64,000 bases of DNA from Hyphomicrobiaceae bacterium. Its GTDB lineage: Bacteria; Pseudomonadota; Alphaproteobacteria; Rhizobiales; Hyphomicrobiaceae. This document shows, one piece after another, positions 19,676 to 28,539 of the stretch. The first letter of the stretch is position 1. Each line of letters opens with the position of its first letter. The stretch spans positions 558,001-622,000 of the forward strand of contig JALHOW010000001.1 in NCBI GenBank assembly GCA_022842785.1, given 5' to 3'. The notes below the pieces were generated by a model, which did not search any database, was not told the origin of the DNA, and saw only the letters and a list, made by a program, of their open reading frames with translations. A program made the position numbers and the translations under genes.

Positions 19676-20689
19676 ATGGGTAAGAGTATCGTCGCGGCCG
19701 TTCCCAAGAAGTCGCAGCTTCCGGCTTCAGTACCGCATCGGCCGAGCATTGCGCTTGCGCTGGGCGGCGGTGGTGCGCGTGGGCTCGCGCACATTCTCAT
19801 TCTCGAAGCCTTCGACGAACTCGGCATTCGTCCGGTCTTCATCACGGGCACGTCCATTGGCGCGATATATGGTGCTGCCTATGCAGCCGGACTGTCGGCG
19901 GCGTATCTCCGCGCCCACACAGAGGAAGTGCTGAGCCAGCGCCTCGATCTCGCGCGCAATCTGATCGCGGCGCGATCGGATCCCGTACAAAAGCTGTTCC
20001 GACTGTTCTCGCTGCGCTCGTCGTTGCTGAAACCCGAGGCGCTGCTCGACTATATTCTGCCCTCGCGCGTGCCGCGTCGCTTCGAGGATCTGGGTATTCC
20101 TTTTGCGGCGGTTGCGACGGACTTTTACGCGCAGGACACTGTTGTGTTTACCGAGGGCGATTTGCGCCAGGCCGTTGCGGCGAGCATCGCACTGCCCGTC
20201 ATCTTTCAGCCGGTCATCATCAACAACCGCGCATTCATGGACGGTGGCCTCGTCGATCCCCTGCCGTTTGACCTCGCAACGGCCCGCGCTGATATCACCG
20301 TCGCGATCGATGTTTCTGGCGCGCCGCGCTCCGATCCGCGCGACATGGGACCAGGGGCGCTGGAGGCGATCGTCGCCTGTTCACAGATCCTGCAGCGCTC
20401 GCTCGTGCGCGAAAAGCTCAAGCACACGCAGCCCGATGTTTATATCGACGTCGATGTCGATGCCTTCCACGTTCTCGAATTCCACCGCTTCAGGGAAATC
20501 CTGGAAGCGGCGGCACCCGCCAAGGATCTGCTCAAGCGCAAGCTCTCCCTGCTCATGGCGAGCCATACAGTTCCAGCCACAGAAGCGACGCCGGCGCTGA
20601 CGGATCAATCATCCGAACCAGCAGAGGCACCGCCGGCGAAGCGGCGCGGTCTTTCACTCCGTCTCAAATCTCGCAAGCAGAAGGGATGA
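19676..20689 (+). CDS. Patatin-like phospholipase
   Basis: A 337-residue patatin-fold hydrolase. The glycine loop GGGGARG is at residues 30-36, the nucleophile motif GTSIG at 58-62 (Ser60), and the DGG motif with the catalytic Asp near D189 (AFMDGGLVDP). It carries about 20 extra N-terminal residues and a basic C-terminal tail (KRRGLSLRLKSRKQKG) that could contact membranes. The start is the ATG after GGGAAAC, 20 bases past the preceding hydrolase stop. It overlaps the next patatin gene by 4 bases. The two are tandem paralogues (both have EAFDELGIRP after the glycine loop). Confidence 0.88.
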   Translation: MGKSIVAAVPKKSQLPASVPHRPSIALALGGGGARGLAHILILEAFDELGIRPVFITGTSIGAIYGAAYAAGLSAAYLRAHTEEVLSQRLDLARNLIAARSDPVQKLFRLFSLRSSLLKPEALLDYILPSRVPRRFEDLGIPFAAVATDFYAQDTVVFTEGDLRQAVAASIALPVIFQPVIINNRAFMDGGLVDPLPFDLATARADITVAIDVSGAPRSDPRDMGPGALEAIVACSQILQRSLVREKLKHTQPDVYIDVDVDAFHVLEFHRFREILEAAAPAKDLLKRKLSLLMASHTVPATEATPALTDQSSEPAEAPPAKRRGLSLRLKSRKQKG

Positions 20690-21576
20690 ATATGGACGCC
20701 CAGCCTCTGTCCGGCCCTCCCGCTCATCCGACCGTTGCGCTGGCGCTCGGCGGTGGTGCCGCGCGCGGGATCGCGCACATCGCCATGCTCGAGGCCTTCG
20801 ACGAGCTCGGCATTCGTCCCAAGGTGATCGCTGGATGCTCGATTGGCGCCGTGATCGGTGCCTGCTACGCGGCGGGACTTTCAGCCAAAGAAATTCGCGC
20901 GCATCTGGCGCCGCTCGTCGCTGGCAAGCGTGCCGTCCTGCGGCGCGCGATGTCGCAACCGTCCAAGCTTTTCAAGCTCTGGAGCCCGCGCTATCCGTCC
21001 ATCGTCGACGGGCCGACGCTTCTGGAAATACTGCTGCCCAAGGTGGTCAACACCGACTTCGCGCGCCTCGGGATCCCGCTGCATCTCATGGCCGTCGACT
21101 ACGCCACCATGGAGCCGGTCGTGCTCAGTAAGGGGCCGGTCATACCGGCGATCACGGCGAGTGCGTCCTTGCCATCGCTCATGCGGCCGGTGGAGATCGA
21201 CGGGCGTGTGCTGTTCGACGGCGGGTTCGCCAACCCCACGCCCTTCGATATCGTGCAGGATCAGGCGGACATCACCGTTGCCGTCGATGTCGGCGGCACG
21301 CCGGATCTGCGCAAACCGGTTGCGTCTCACTCGAAGGAAGAGTTGTGGGACGGCGCATTCTTCGCGCTCTTCAATGCCGTCGTGCGAGAGAAGGAAGCGC
21401 GTCGCGCGCCGGACATCATGCTGCGCCCCGATGTCGGGCTCTACCGCACCATGGATTTCCCCAAGATGGATGAGATCCTGGCGAAGAGCGCGCCCGAAAA
21501 GCAGCGCCTGAAGCAGTTCCTCAGCGAGCGCGTTCTCGGCGGTGCACCCGCTCAGGGCACATCCAGCACGATGTAA
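20686..21576 (+). CDS. Patatin-like phospholipase
   Basis: A 296-residue paralogue of the upstream gene. The glycine loop GGGAARG is at residues 22-28, the nucleophile elbow GCSIG at 50-54 (Ser52) and the DGG motif at D178. The pattern matches bacterial patatins of the RssA/YchK group. Its start overlaps the upstream stop. The 3' end overlaps the 3' end of the convergent Rieske gene by 25 bases. It is the last gene of the purD-to-patatin run, for which no terminator is seen. Confidence 0.88.
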   Translation: MNMDAQPLSGPPAHPTVALALGGGAARGIAHIAMLEAFDELGIRPKVIAGCSIGAVIGACYAAGLSAKEIRAHLAPLVAGKRAVLRRAMSQPSKLFKLWSPRYPSIVDGPTLLEILLPKVVNTDFARLGIPLHLMAVDYATMEPVVLSKGPVIPAITASASLPSLMRPVEIDGRVLFDGGFANPTPFDIVQDQADITVAVDVGGTPDLRKPVASHSKEELWDGAFFALFNAVVREKEARRAPDIMLRPDVGLYRTMDFPKMDEILAKSAPEKQRLKQFLSERVLGGAPAQGTSSTM

Positions 21577-21968
21577 TCGTCTTCGACGGCGACATTGAAC
21601 GTCTCGGCCTTGTACGGCCCTTCGACGACGCTTGCCCCCGCTTCGACAGCGACCGGGAACTGCATGAGCCGCATACGTCGGGGATCGCAATACGAGCGGC
21701 CCGTGCGTACGTCGAACTCCCACTGATGCCAGGGACAGCGCAGGATCTCGCCTTGGCGCTCGTACTGATAGTCGCCGGGACCATCGGAGCGCACGAGGCC
21801 TGTCAGCAGGCCACCGCACAGGCTCGCGCCTTTGTGCGGGCACTTGTCGGAGAGCGCGAACAGCTCGCCCTTGATGTTGAGCACCACGATGTCGCGGTTC
21901 TCGATGCTGACTTTCTTGCGCGTGCCGGGGGGCAGATCGGCGGCACGCGCCACGACATGGCGGGTCAC
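21552..21968 (-). CDS. Rieske [2Fe-2S] domain protein
   Basis: A 138-residue soluble Rieske protein. Cluster ligands are C43 and H45 (CPHKGA) and C78 and H81 (CPWHQWEFD). Unlike short ferredoxins it has a C-terminal extension of about 45 residues, ending VAVEDDYIVLDVP. No oxygenase catalytic domain is fused or adjacent. The gene follows two amidohydrolase genes on the same strand after 31 bases. A role as electron carrier or as a small subunit of an unlinked oxygenase is inference. Confidence 0.9.
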   Translation of the reverse strand: MTRHVVARAADLPPGTRKKVSIENRDIVVLNIKGELFALSDKCPHKGASLCGGLLTGLVRSDGPGDYQYERQGEILRCPWHQWEFDVRTGRSYCDPRRMRLMQFPVAVEAGASVVEGPYKAETFNVAVEDDYIVLDVP

Positions 21969-21999
21969 GGTCTCGAAAGCTCCAAACTATCCGACCCGG

Positions 22000-23130
22000 T
22001 CAATTCAGCCGGAACACGGCCTTGCCGTTCTCGGCGCAGATACGGCGGTGCTGCTCTGTCGTGACGCCTGCGGGGAATGCGCGGAAGGGATCGTCGAAAT
22101 CCCAGTGCGGATAGTCTGAGGCGAACAGCAGCTTGTCCCAGCCAATCCAATCCATGACATCGAGCACATGGCGCCGATCATCTGGCTCTTCCATGGGCTG
22201 CGTCGTGAAGTACACGTGATCGCGAATGTACTCCGAGGGCCGCCGATTCAGATGCGGTACTTCATTCCGCATCCGCTCGAACACCTTGTCGAGACGGAAG
22301 GCGAGTGCGGGTGCCCAGGCGAAGCCGCCCTCGATCATGACAACCTTGAGCTTCGGGAAGCGCTCGAACACGCCCTCGATGACGAGGCTCGTCACGACCG
22401 TCTGGCATGAGGTCGAATGGCCAGCGCCTTCTTCGATGTAGTACGAGGGCCAGCCGGCGCCCGACACCGGATGCCCGCTCGTGCCAAACACGTGGAAGCC
22501 GATCGGCAGGCCATAGCGCTCCGCCGCTTCGTAAATCGGCCAGTAGCGGCGATTGCCGAGCGGCTCGGCCGAACGCGTCAACAGGAAGACCTGCCCGAAG
22601 TCTGTATCCGCGCCGCAACGCTCGATCTCCTGCGCCGCGGCAATGGCGTCCTCATAGGGCACGACGAGCCCGCCCTTCAGTCGCTTCTCGGGCCGAGTGA
22701 ATGTCTCGCGCTGCCAGTCGTTCGTTGCCGAGCACATGGCGGCCGAAAGCTCGAGGTTCATCTCGCCCTGGCCGGTATTGCCGAGCGGCCCGAGAATGCC
22801 AGCTTCGATGCCGTAGGCGTCGAGATGCTGCTCCTGCATGAGCCGCAGCGAAGAACCCGGCCTTCCGCCTTCCTCGGGCCAGGCATCGCGCCGGCAGGCG
22901 AGCGGCGCCGACTTCGGATAGGGCTCACCGTTGGAGCTGCCGTGCTTGCGGCGCATCCCGTAGGTCTCGTAGTGATCCCACCAGCGCTTGCTCATGTACG
23001 GCTTGAGATCAGCCATCGAGCGCACGGCCGGATGAATATCGCCGTCGATCACGGCGAGGCGGTTCGGCGCCGCACTTCCCTTGCCGTTTTCGGTCGTGAT
23101 CTTGGGTGCCATCGGATCGTCAAGCGGCAT
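22000..23130 (-). CDS. Amidohydrolase family protein (Amidohydro_2 type)
   Basis: A 376-residue TIM-barrel metal-dependent hydrolase related to the ACMSD/2-pyrone-4,6-dicarboxylate hydrolase-like group. The first metal motif appears as DGDIHPAV near the N-terminus. Later blocks include HVFGTSGHP, MIEGGFAWAPAL and the end motif LLFASDYPHWDFDDP. It is closely related to the upstream gene, whose stop it overlaps by 11 bases, and to which it is probably translationally coupled. Decarboxylation or hydrolysis of an aromatic-derived acid is possible, but the substrate is unknown. Confidence 0.88.
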   Translation of the reverse strand: MPLDDPMAPKITTENGKGSAAPNRLAVIDGDIHPAVRSMADLKPYMSKRWWDHYETYGMRRKHGSSNGEPYPKSAPLACRRDAWPEEGGRPGSSLRLMQEQHLDAYGIEAGILGPLGNTGQGEMNLELSAAMCSATNDWQRETFTRPEKRLKGGLVVPYEDAIAAAQEIERCGADTDFGQVFLLTRSAEPLGNRRYWPIYEAAERYGLPIGFHVFGTSGHPVSGAGWPSYYIEEGAGHSTSCQTVVTSLVIEGVFERFPKLKVVMIEGGFAWAPALAFRLDKVFERMRNEVPHLNRRPSEYIRDHVYFTTQPMEEPDDRRHVLDVMDWIGWDKLLFASDYPHWDFDDPFRAFPAGVTTEQHRRICAENGKAVFRLN

Positions 23131-24205
23131 GGCTGCCTCCGAGTCGGGCGTAAGTTGCGAGGGGATTGTCGATCAGGATCTTCTTGCGCAGCGTCGCATC
23201 GATGCCGACAGGCATCATGTCGTCGTTGTCGAACTGCCAGTGCGGGAAATCGCTCGCGAACAGCAGCATTTGATCGGACTGAAGCTGATCCATGAGCCGC
23301 CCGACCGTCTCGCCTGAAGCCGGCGCATCGAACGGCTGGATCGTCAGACGCACATGATCGCGCACGAACTCGATCGGCGAGCGGTCGATCCACGGCACTT
23401 CGAGGCGCACGCCGCGCCAGAACTTGGAGAGCCGCCAGAGATAGGGTCCGATCCAGGTGACACCGGACTCGATCAGCACGAGCTTCAGCTTCGGGAACTT
23501 CACGAACACGCCTTCGGCTATGAACGATCCGAGCTGCGTGTGGAAGCCGAGCGACTGCGCCGCGTAGTCCTCGAGATAATAGCTCGGCCAGCCCGAGCCG
23601 GTCGTCGCATGATGGTAGCTCGAGCCCGCATGAATGCCGATCGCGAGGTCGTGCTTCTCGGCGGCCTTCCAGACCGGCCAGAACTGGCTCTTGCCGAGCG
23701 GCACCTCGCCCATGGCGAGCGCCAGCACCTGCACGAAGCGCTTGTCGGCGGCGCAACGCTCGATCTCCTCGACGGCGAGCTCAGGATTCTGCAGCGGCAA
23801 CACGATCGACGCGCGATAGCGCGGATCGCGGTCGAGCCATTCGGCGCGCATCCAGTCATTGACGGCGCGGCAGAAGGCGGCGGCCATGTGCTCGTCGCGA
23901 ATGAGCTGGACGGCATAGAGGCAGTTCAGGATCGAATGGGCAAACCCGTGCCGATCCATGAGTGCGGCCGCGGTGCGGCCGGCATCGGTGTCTGCGCGCT
24001 TGCGGCCCTTGTCCTTGTCGGAGCGCCAGTCGGGACGCATGGTGAGCGGCGCATTGGGCGGGTAGGCAACGGACTCGAACGCCGTGATGCCGCGCACCTC
24101 GACGGTCTCGCGCCAGTAGTCGTTCATGTGCGCCTTGAGCGCATCGATATTGGGGACATGCGGGTGCACGTCACAATCGATTGCGCCCTTCCAGTCTGCA
24201 GACAA
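23120..24205 (-). CDS. Amidohydrolase family protein (Amidohydro_2 type), paralogue
   Basis: A 361-residue paralogue of the downstream protein. The first metal motif is IDCDVHPHVP, with GIHAGSSYHH, LIESGVTWIGPYLWRL and the end motif LLFASDFPHWQFDND. I placed the start at a TTG (24205) because GGGAGAG lies just upstream; the frame also remains open to a GTG at 24244. With the next gene and the Rieske gene it forms a three-gene minus-strand operon. The paired paralogues suggest a heteromeric enzyme or two consecutive steps, which is not proven. Confidence 0.87.
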   Translation of the reverse strand: MSADWKGAIDCDVHPHVPNIDALKAHMNDYWRETVEVRGITAFESVAYPPNAPLTMRPDWRSDKDKGRKRADTDAGRTAAALMDRHGFAHSILNCLYAVQLIRDEHMAAAFCRAVNDWMRAEWLDRDPRYRASIVLPLQNPELAVEEIERCAADKRFVQVLALAMGEVPLGKSQFWPVWKAAEKHDLAIGIHAGSSYHHATTGSGWPSYYLEDYAAQSLGFHTQLGSFIAEGVFVKFPKLKLVLIESGVTWIGPYLWRLSKFWRGVRLEVPWIDRSPIEFVRDHVRLTIQPFDAPASGETVGRLMDQLQSDQMLLFASDFPHWQFDNDDMMPVGIDATLRKKILIDNPLATYARLGGSHAA

Positions 24206-24372
24206 TGTGCGTCTCTCCCGACGGGCGGCTGCGGCCGCTCTCACGTATGAATCTGTCTCACTAATATTTCACGGTGGGCCAGGGCTGGCTAGTGCCGGAG
24301 GTGCCCGCATATGGCTTTCTGCGATGCATTCGCGCTTTTGGCGCGAGCAGGCCACCGCCCAGTGCTTGGCCG

Positions 24373-26118
24373 CTAGTGGCTTGCTGTTTCGCCCAGGGTC
24401 TCCACGCGCTCGAGTTGCCAGCGGATGGTCGTCTCGCCCGGCGTCGCGCCGCGCAACACGATCTGCTGGCTGAGCCGGGGCCCCGAATAGTGCGCATAAT
24501 CGAAACTCTGCTCGAGGACGAGGGCCGCACCCTCGGCGCTGAATCGCCAGTGACCGCCGTCCAGGGTTTCGACGAACGCCGTCCCCGCCGTTTGCCCGAG
24601 CCGGCACAACGTATCGGGATGAAGATGGAAATGAACGGCATAGGGCAGATCACGATTGAGCCGCAGCGTGCCGCTCGGTGCGCCAAGCCGATCCTCGCCC
24701 TCGATGCGCCGGCCGTCGGCGGAGATGCTGATCTGGCGCGTGTGCCGCGGGCCGAAGTCCTTGATGTAGCCGTCGTGTGTCGCGCGCACGCTCGAGCCCT
24801 CGGGGCTGGTGCTCGCCGCATACCGGACCTCGCCATGCTGGCGGATCGGCGGGGCGCCGGCCCATTTCTCGAGGAGCCGCGCCCGTACCAGCCGTGAGGA
24901 TGAGCGGTCGGCAAGACAGAGCGTATTGTGGCTTGCCGTGGCCCGTGAAGCGGCGCGCATGGCGTCATGAGCCTGACCGGGCGCGCCGCAGTTGGCAAAG
25001 AGCAGGGCCGTGCCGACGCTGAGTTCGAACGAAAGACTGCCCGCGTGCGCGGTGCCGGCAAGCTCGAGCGGTGGCGGCGCGCCCACATCCATGATCAGCA
25101 CCGTGGTGCCATGCTCGAGACGCACGTAGTTCGACTGGCGCAGGGCAGGCAGCGGCGCTTCCGGTGCCGGATCGTAGGCGATGACCGTTGCGAGCGCATC
25201 GGCTTCGGTGCGCCCCATGCCGTTGAAGCGCGCCAGCGTGCCATTGCCGAGCCGCATGGTTTTGAGGAAGGCGATCATGCGATCGATGGCTTCGACGAGT
25301 GCCTTCGGGGCTTCGCGACTGCGCGCGACATAGCATTGTCGCAGTGGCATGAGGTCGAGCAGGATCTCGATGGGTATGCCCGGATTGCGGCTGATGTGGC
25401 CGCCATCGCGCAGGATCTGGCGGTGGAGTTCGTCAACGAACAAGCGCTGCATCCGCCGCAGTTGCCGGTCGTGGCCTGCAACGCAAAGATCCGCGAGCAC
25501 GAGCGCTGCCAGCGTCAGCAGGCGGTCGTAACCGGCGGGTGCGTCGCGCCATGCTGTGGCGAGAAACTGGATCTGCTGGCCGAGACTGTCCGTCGTCGCT
25601 TCGTAGGCGCGGGGTGAAACGCCTTCGAGGATCAGACCAGCATGACTGATCCACGAGATGATGCGCCGTGCGATGACCGCATGTGGATCCGTGCGCATGA
25701 AAGTGAGCGCGTTGCGCTGGACCCATTCGGCGACGAGACGACGCGCCATGGCGTAGGCGGCATCGCTGTTCGCAGCGCGCAGGTCGCGCAGCCAGCCGAA
25801 GCCGTTGAGCTCCCGCGCCCACGCGGGCGTCGGTGGCAACAGTGCGAAAGGTGAGTGCCCATTGAGGTCGACGATAGCGCCGCCGAGCCCGAACTGGTCG
25901 GCTGCAAGTTCCTCGAAAAGGCTCGGATCGGGTGTGCGCAGGTCCGGCGGTACGATCAACAGTTCGTCGGCGATGGCGGGGCCGGCAAGCCAGCGCAGCG
26001 CGCGCGTGCGCATGGCCCGGCTTATGGCGCGGCGTCGGGTCCGCGCCATGGCCAGGCGCGCAAGATGCAGGCGCTCGCCCGGCGTCAGCCTGATCATCGA
26101 CCGCAACCCAGATGCCAT
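24373..26118 (-). CDS. Heparinase II/III family protein
   Basis: A 581-residue protein with the two-part layout of the heparinase II/III family. An alpha-helical N-terminal region (ERLHLARLAMARTRRRAI... to about residue 300) contains DGGHISRNPGI. A C-terminal beta-sandwich region contains GRTEADALATVIAY, ASHNTLCLADRSSSRLVR and HDGYIKDFGPRHTRQI. The His and Tyr in these blocks fit the lyase active site. There is no clear signal peptide. The family acts on uronic-acid polysaccharides; in Hyphomicrobiales members the true substrate is unknown. The 127 bases downstream are non-coding. Confidence 0.85.
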   Translation of the reverse strand: MASGLRSMIRLTPGERLHLARLAMARTRRRAISRAMRTRALRWLAGPAIADELLIVPPDLRTPDPSLFEELAADQFGLGGAIVDLNGHSPFALLPPTPAWARELNGFGWLRDLRAANSDAAYAMARRLVAEWVQRNALTFMRTDPHAVIARRIISWISHAGLILEGVSPRAYEATTDSLGQQIQFLATAWRDAPAGYDRLLTLAALVLADLCVAGHDRQLRRMQRLFVDELHRQILRDGGHISRNPGIPIEILLDLMPLRQCYVARSREAPKALVEAIDRMIAFLKTMRLGNGTLARFNGMGRTEADALATVIAYDPAPEAPLPALRQSNYVRLEHGTTVLIMDVGAPPPLELAGTAHAGSLSFELSVGTALLFANCGAPGQAHDAMRAASRATASHNTLCLADRSSSRLVRARLLEKWAGAPPIRQHGEVRYAASTSPEGSSVRATHDGYIKDFGPRHTRQISISADGRRIEGEDRLGAPSGTLRLNRDLPYAVHFHLHPDTLCRLGQTAGTAFVETLDGGHWRFSAEGAALVLEQSFDYAHYSGPRLSQQIVLRGATPGETTIRWQLERVETLGETASH

Positions 26119-26254
26119 TTGTCCCCCAGTGCTCCGATACCCTTATCACCAGAATGATGGCAAGGCGTGGAGCGGACGGGGGACAATCGACGTCTGAGAG
26201 CGCTTTTCAGCTGCTCCGTGTTATGGGCATGAAATCGATAGGCGGATAGCGGGG

Positions 26255-26686
26255 TTACCGCACGCCACGACCGCCGCCGCCGAAACCTACTCCTCCGGCG
26301 CGCGGGACGTGGACTAGATGCCCTCCGCCATGGCGACGATGATGCCTGAAGCGGCGATCCTTGATCGGGTTACCCGCAAAGAAGCCGCCGCCGTAGCCAA
26401 ACCGCACGTCGTCCGGCTCTGCCTCGGTGATGGTCTGGTACTGATTGACAGTGACGTTACGCTCCTCGAACGTGAGATTGAGCGGCGTCTTGCCATCCGG
26501 ATTGATGATGATCTGGCGGTGCGGCGGCAGCGGTCGGAATACGCGCACGCCTTCCTCGATCGTGATCGTGGCACCGTAGAAGGGCCGTGTCTCGATACGC
26601 GTGAGCGAAGCTGCGGCAGCGGCGCTGGCGCCGGCGGTCAGCAGGGCGAGGCTGAGCAGGGAGGTCGACAGCAGCGAGCGACGCAT
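26255..26686 (-). CDS. Small secreted/periplasmic protein of unknown function
   Basis: A 143-residue protein with a clear signal peptide (MRRSLLSTSLLSLALLTAGASAAAAA). A compact domain follows, containing TRIETRPFYGATITIEEGVRVFRPLPP and TFEERNVTVNQ, and the tail is rich in Gly, His and Arg (RRFRHHRRHGGGH). I recognise no family. The start ATG has GGAG nine bases upstream, and the frame is open nine codons further without support. The His/Gly tail could bind metal, but that is speculative. It is located between heparinase (downstream, same strand) and fmt (upstream). Confidence 0.75.
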   Translation of the reverse strand: MRRSLLSTSLLSLALLTAGASAAAAASLTRIETRPFYGATITIEEGVRVFRPLPPHRQIIINPDGKTPLNLTFEERNVTVNQYQTITEAEPDDVRFGYGGGFFAGNPIKDRRFRHHRRHGGGHLVHVPRAGGVGFGGGGRGVR

Positions 26687-26770
26687 GATGCTACAACTCC
26701 AACTGGAATACATAGGTGGACGATACTACCCGAGCTGCTGAAGGATGCTTTAAGAATTTGGTAACAATGC

Positions 26771-27721
26771 TTAATGTTTCGCAGCATCTGCAACGATTGC
26801 GCGCAGTCCCGCCGGAAGCGCAAAACCGCGTAGCAATTCGCCGAGGCTCATGGGCCGCTTGCCGGCGCGCTGCACCTCGATGAGGCGAACGGCGCCGGAT
26901 CCGCAGGCGATGGCGCCGGCATCATCGATGAATGTGCCGGGATCTCCCGAACCGTCGGCGATCTCGGCGCGAAGCACCTTGAGGCGCTCCGTGCGTCCGT
27001 CTTGCGCGATCTCGAAGTAGGCGCCCGGCCACGGCGAGAGACCATGGATCTGATTGCAGACTTCGACCGCTGAGCGCGTCCAGTCGATCTGTGCTTCGGC
27101 CTTCTCGATCTTTGCCGCATACGTCACGCCTTCGGCCGGTTGTGGCGTACAGGCGAGCGCACCGCGCTCCAGTGCGTCCAGCGCCTCGACCATGAGGGCC
27201 GCGCCGCGCGCGGCCATGAGATCGTGCAACTCTCCCGCCGTCATGTCCGGATCGATCGCGAGGGGCATGTGCGCGCAGACCGGCCCCGTATCGAGGCCTT
27301 CGTCCATGCGCATGATGCTCGCCGCCGTCTCTTTGTCCCCCGCCATGATCGCGCGTTGAATGGGGGCTGCGCCGCGCCAGCGCGGGAGTGCCGAAGCATG
27401 AAGATTGAAGCACCCTAATCGAGGGGCTTCGAGGATTGGCCGCGGCAGAATGAGGCCGTAGGCCACCACGACGGCGGCATCGGCACCATGCGCGCTGAAA
27501 GCTGCCTGCGCTGCGGGATCCCGCAGCGTGCGCGGTGTGAGCACTGGAATGCCTGCCGTCTCGGCGAACTTGTGGACGGGTGATTTCTGTTCGTGCAAGC
27601 CGCGTCCGGCCGGGCGTGGCGGCTGGGAATAGACGGCGGCGATCGTGTGGCCGGCTTGCGTAATGGCCGCGAGCGTCGGAACGGAGAAATCCGGCGTGCC
27701 CATGAAAACGATGCGCAGCAT
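26771..27721 (-). CDS. fmt: Methionyl-tRNA formyltransferase
   Basis: A 316-residue enzyme that formylates Met-tRNAfMet for translation initiation. It starts [17 protein letters not shown]. The substrate-binding loop is [10 protein letters not shown], the catalytic region [21 protein letters not shown], and EGLDTGPV carries the conserved Asp. The C-terminal domain is present, so the length is complete. The ATG at 27721 is preferred (GGAG 9 bases upstream) over ATGs two and five codons earlier. It follows def after 123 bases, the common def-fmt arrangement. Confidence 0.96.
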   Translation of the reverse strand: MLRIVFMGTPDFSVPTLAAITQAGHTIAAVYSQPPRPAGRGLHEQKSPVHKFAETAGIPVLTPRTLRDPAAQAAFSAHGADAAVVVAYGLILPRPILEAPRLGCFNLHASALPRWRGAAPIQRAIMAGDKETAASIMRMDEGLDTGPVCAHMPLAIDPDMTAGELHDLMAARGAALMVEALDALERGALACTPQPAEGVTYAAKIEKAEAQIDWTRSAVEVCNQIHGLSPWPGAYFEIAQDGRTERLKVLRAEIADGSGDPGTFIDDAGAIACGSGAVRLIEVQRAGKRPMSLGELLRGFALPAGLRAIVADAAKH

Positions 27722-27844
27722 GCCCATAGGCTCCAAGCTCGAGGCCGAAACAGGAGATCACCTGGCCGTATGGCGGCCTTCGCCATGGCAGGCGGCAGTT
27801 CAGGAGCTGCTCGTGCCAGCAGGCGAGGGCGAAGCAAACAAACT

Positions 27845-28363
27845 CTAGGCGGCGGGCCCGTCCTTTGCCTGCTTGCGAAAGCGCCGCACGATGATGTCAC
27901 GCTTCAAGCGGGTCAGAAAGTCGATGATCAACTTGCCGTCGAGATGATCCATCTCGTGCTGGATGGCCGTTGCCAGCAGACCGTTGGCGGTGAGTTCCTG
28001 ACGTGCGCCCGCGCGGTCCATGTAGCGCACGGTGAGCGATGATGGCCGCTCGATCTCGATGCGCACGTCCGGAATGGAGAGACACCCTTCCTCGTGAATC
28101 CGCATCTGGCCGCCGAGTGAGACGATCTCCGGATTGATCATGGCGATCGGCTGCTTCTCATCGTCATTGTCGGTGACGTCGAGGACCAGTAGGCGGCGCG
28201 GCACGCCGACCTGCACGGCGGCGAGCCCCACGCCCGGCGCCGCATACATGGTTTCCAGCATGTCGTCGATCAGCTGGTTCAGCTCGCCGTCCACGCGCTC
28301 GATGGGCACCGACGGCTGGCGGAGCAGGGGATCGGGGAGGATGATGATCGGAAGTTTGGCCAT
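27845..28363 (-). CDS. def: Peptide deformylase
   Basis: A 172-residue metalloenzyme that removes the N-formyl group from new proteins. All three motifs are intact: GVGLAAVQVG (45-54), EGCLS (92-96, ligand C94) and HEMDH (136-140, two His ligands and catalytic Glu). The start MAKLPIIILPDPLLRQPS is standard; the frame is open 14 codons further upstream but unsupported. It is paired with fmt downstream and divergent from the RimB/RimK-like gene. Confidence 0.96.
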   Translation of the reverse strand: MAKLPIIILPDPLLRQPSVPIERVDGELNQLIDDMLETMYAAPGVGLAAVQVGVPRRLLVLDVTDNDDEKQPIAMINPEIVSLGGQMRIHEEGCLSIPDVRIEIERPSSLTVRYMDRAGARQELTANGLLATAIQHEMDHLDGKLIIDFLTRLKRDIIVRRFRKQAKDGPAA

Positions 28364-28539
28364 GCCGCTCAGATAGGCAACACGGCCGTTCCGGTCAATT
28401 GTCATTCCGCTCAGATGTTCGCATGGCCAATCGCATGGCTTATCATATGGTAAGCACCGGGTTTGCGTTGCGCTCCCGCGCCGCCTGGGGTACCTGCTCG
28501 GCAGACCGATCCGGCAACCGCAAATATGAGGAAGAGGAC

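Noticed and set aside
24310-24345. CGCGCTTTTGGCGCGAGCAGG, resembling one module of the nested-hairpin repeat
   Set aside because: Only one short hairpin module matches, without the element ends; it may be a remnant or chance in GC-rich DNA.
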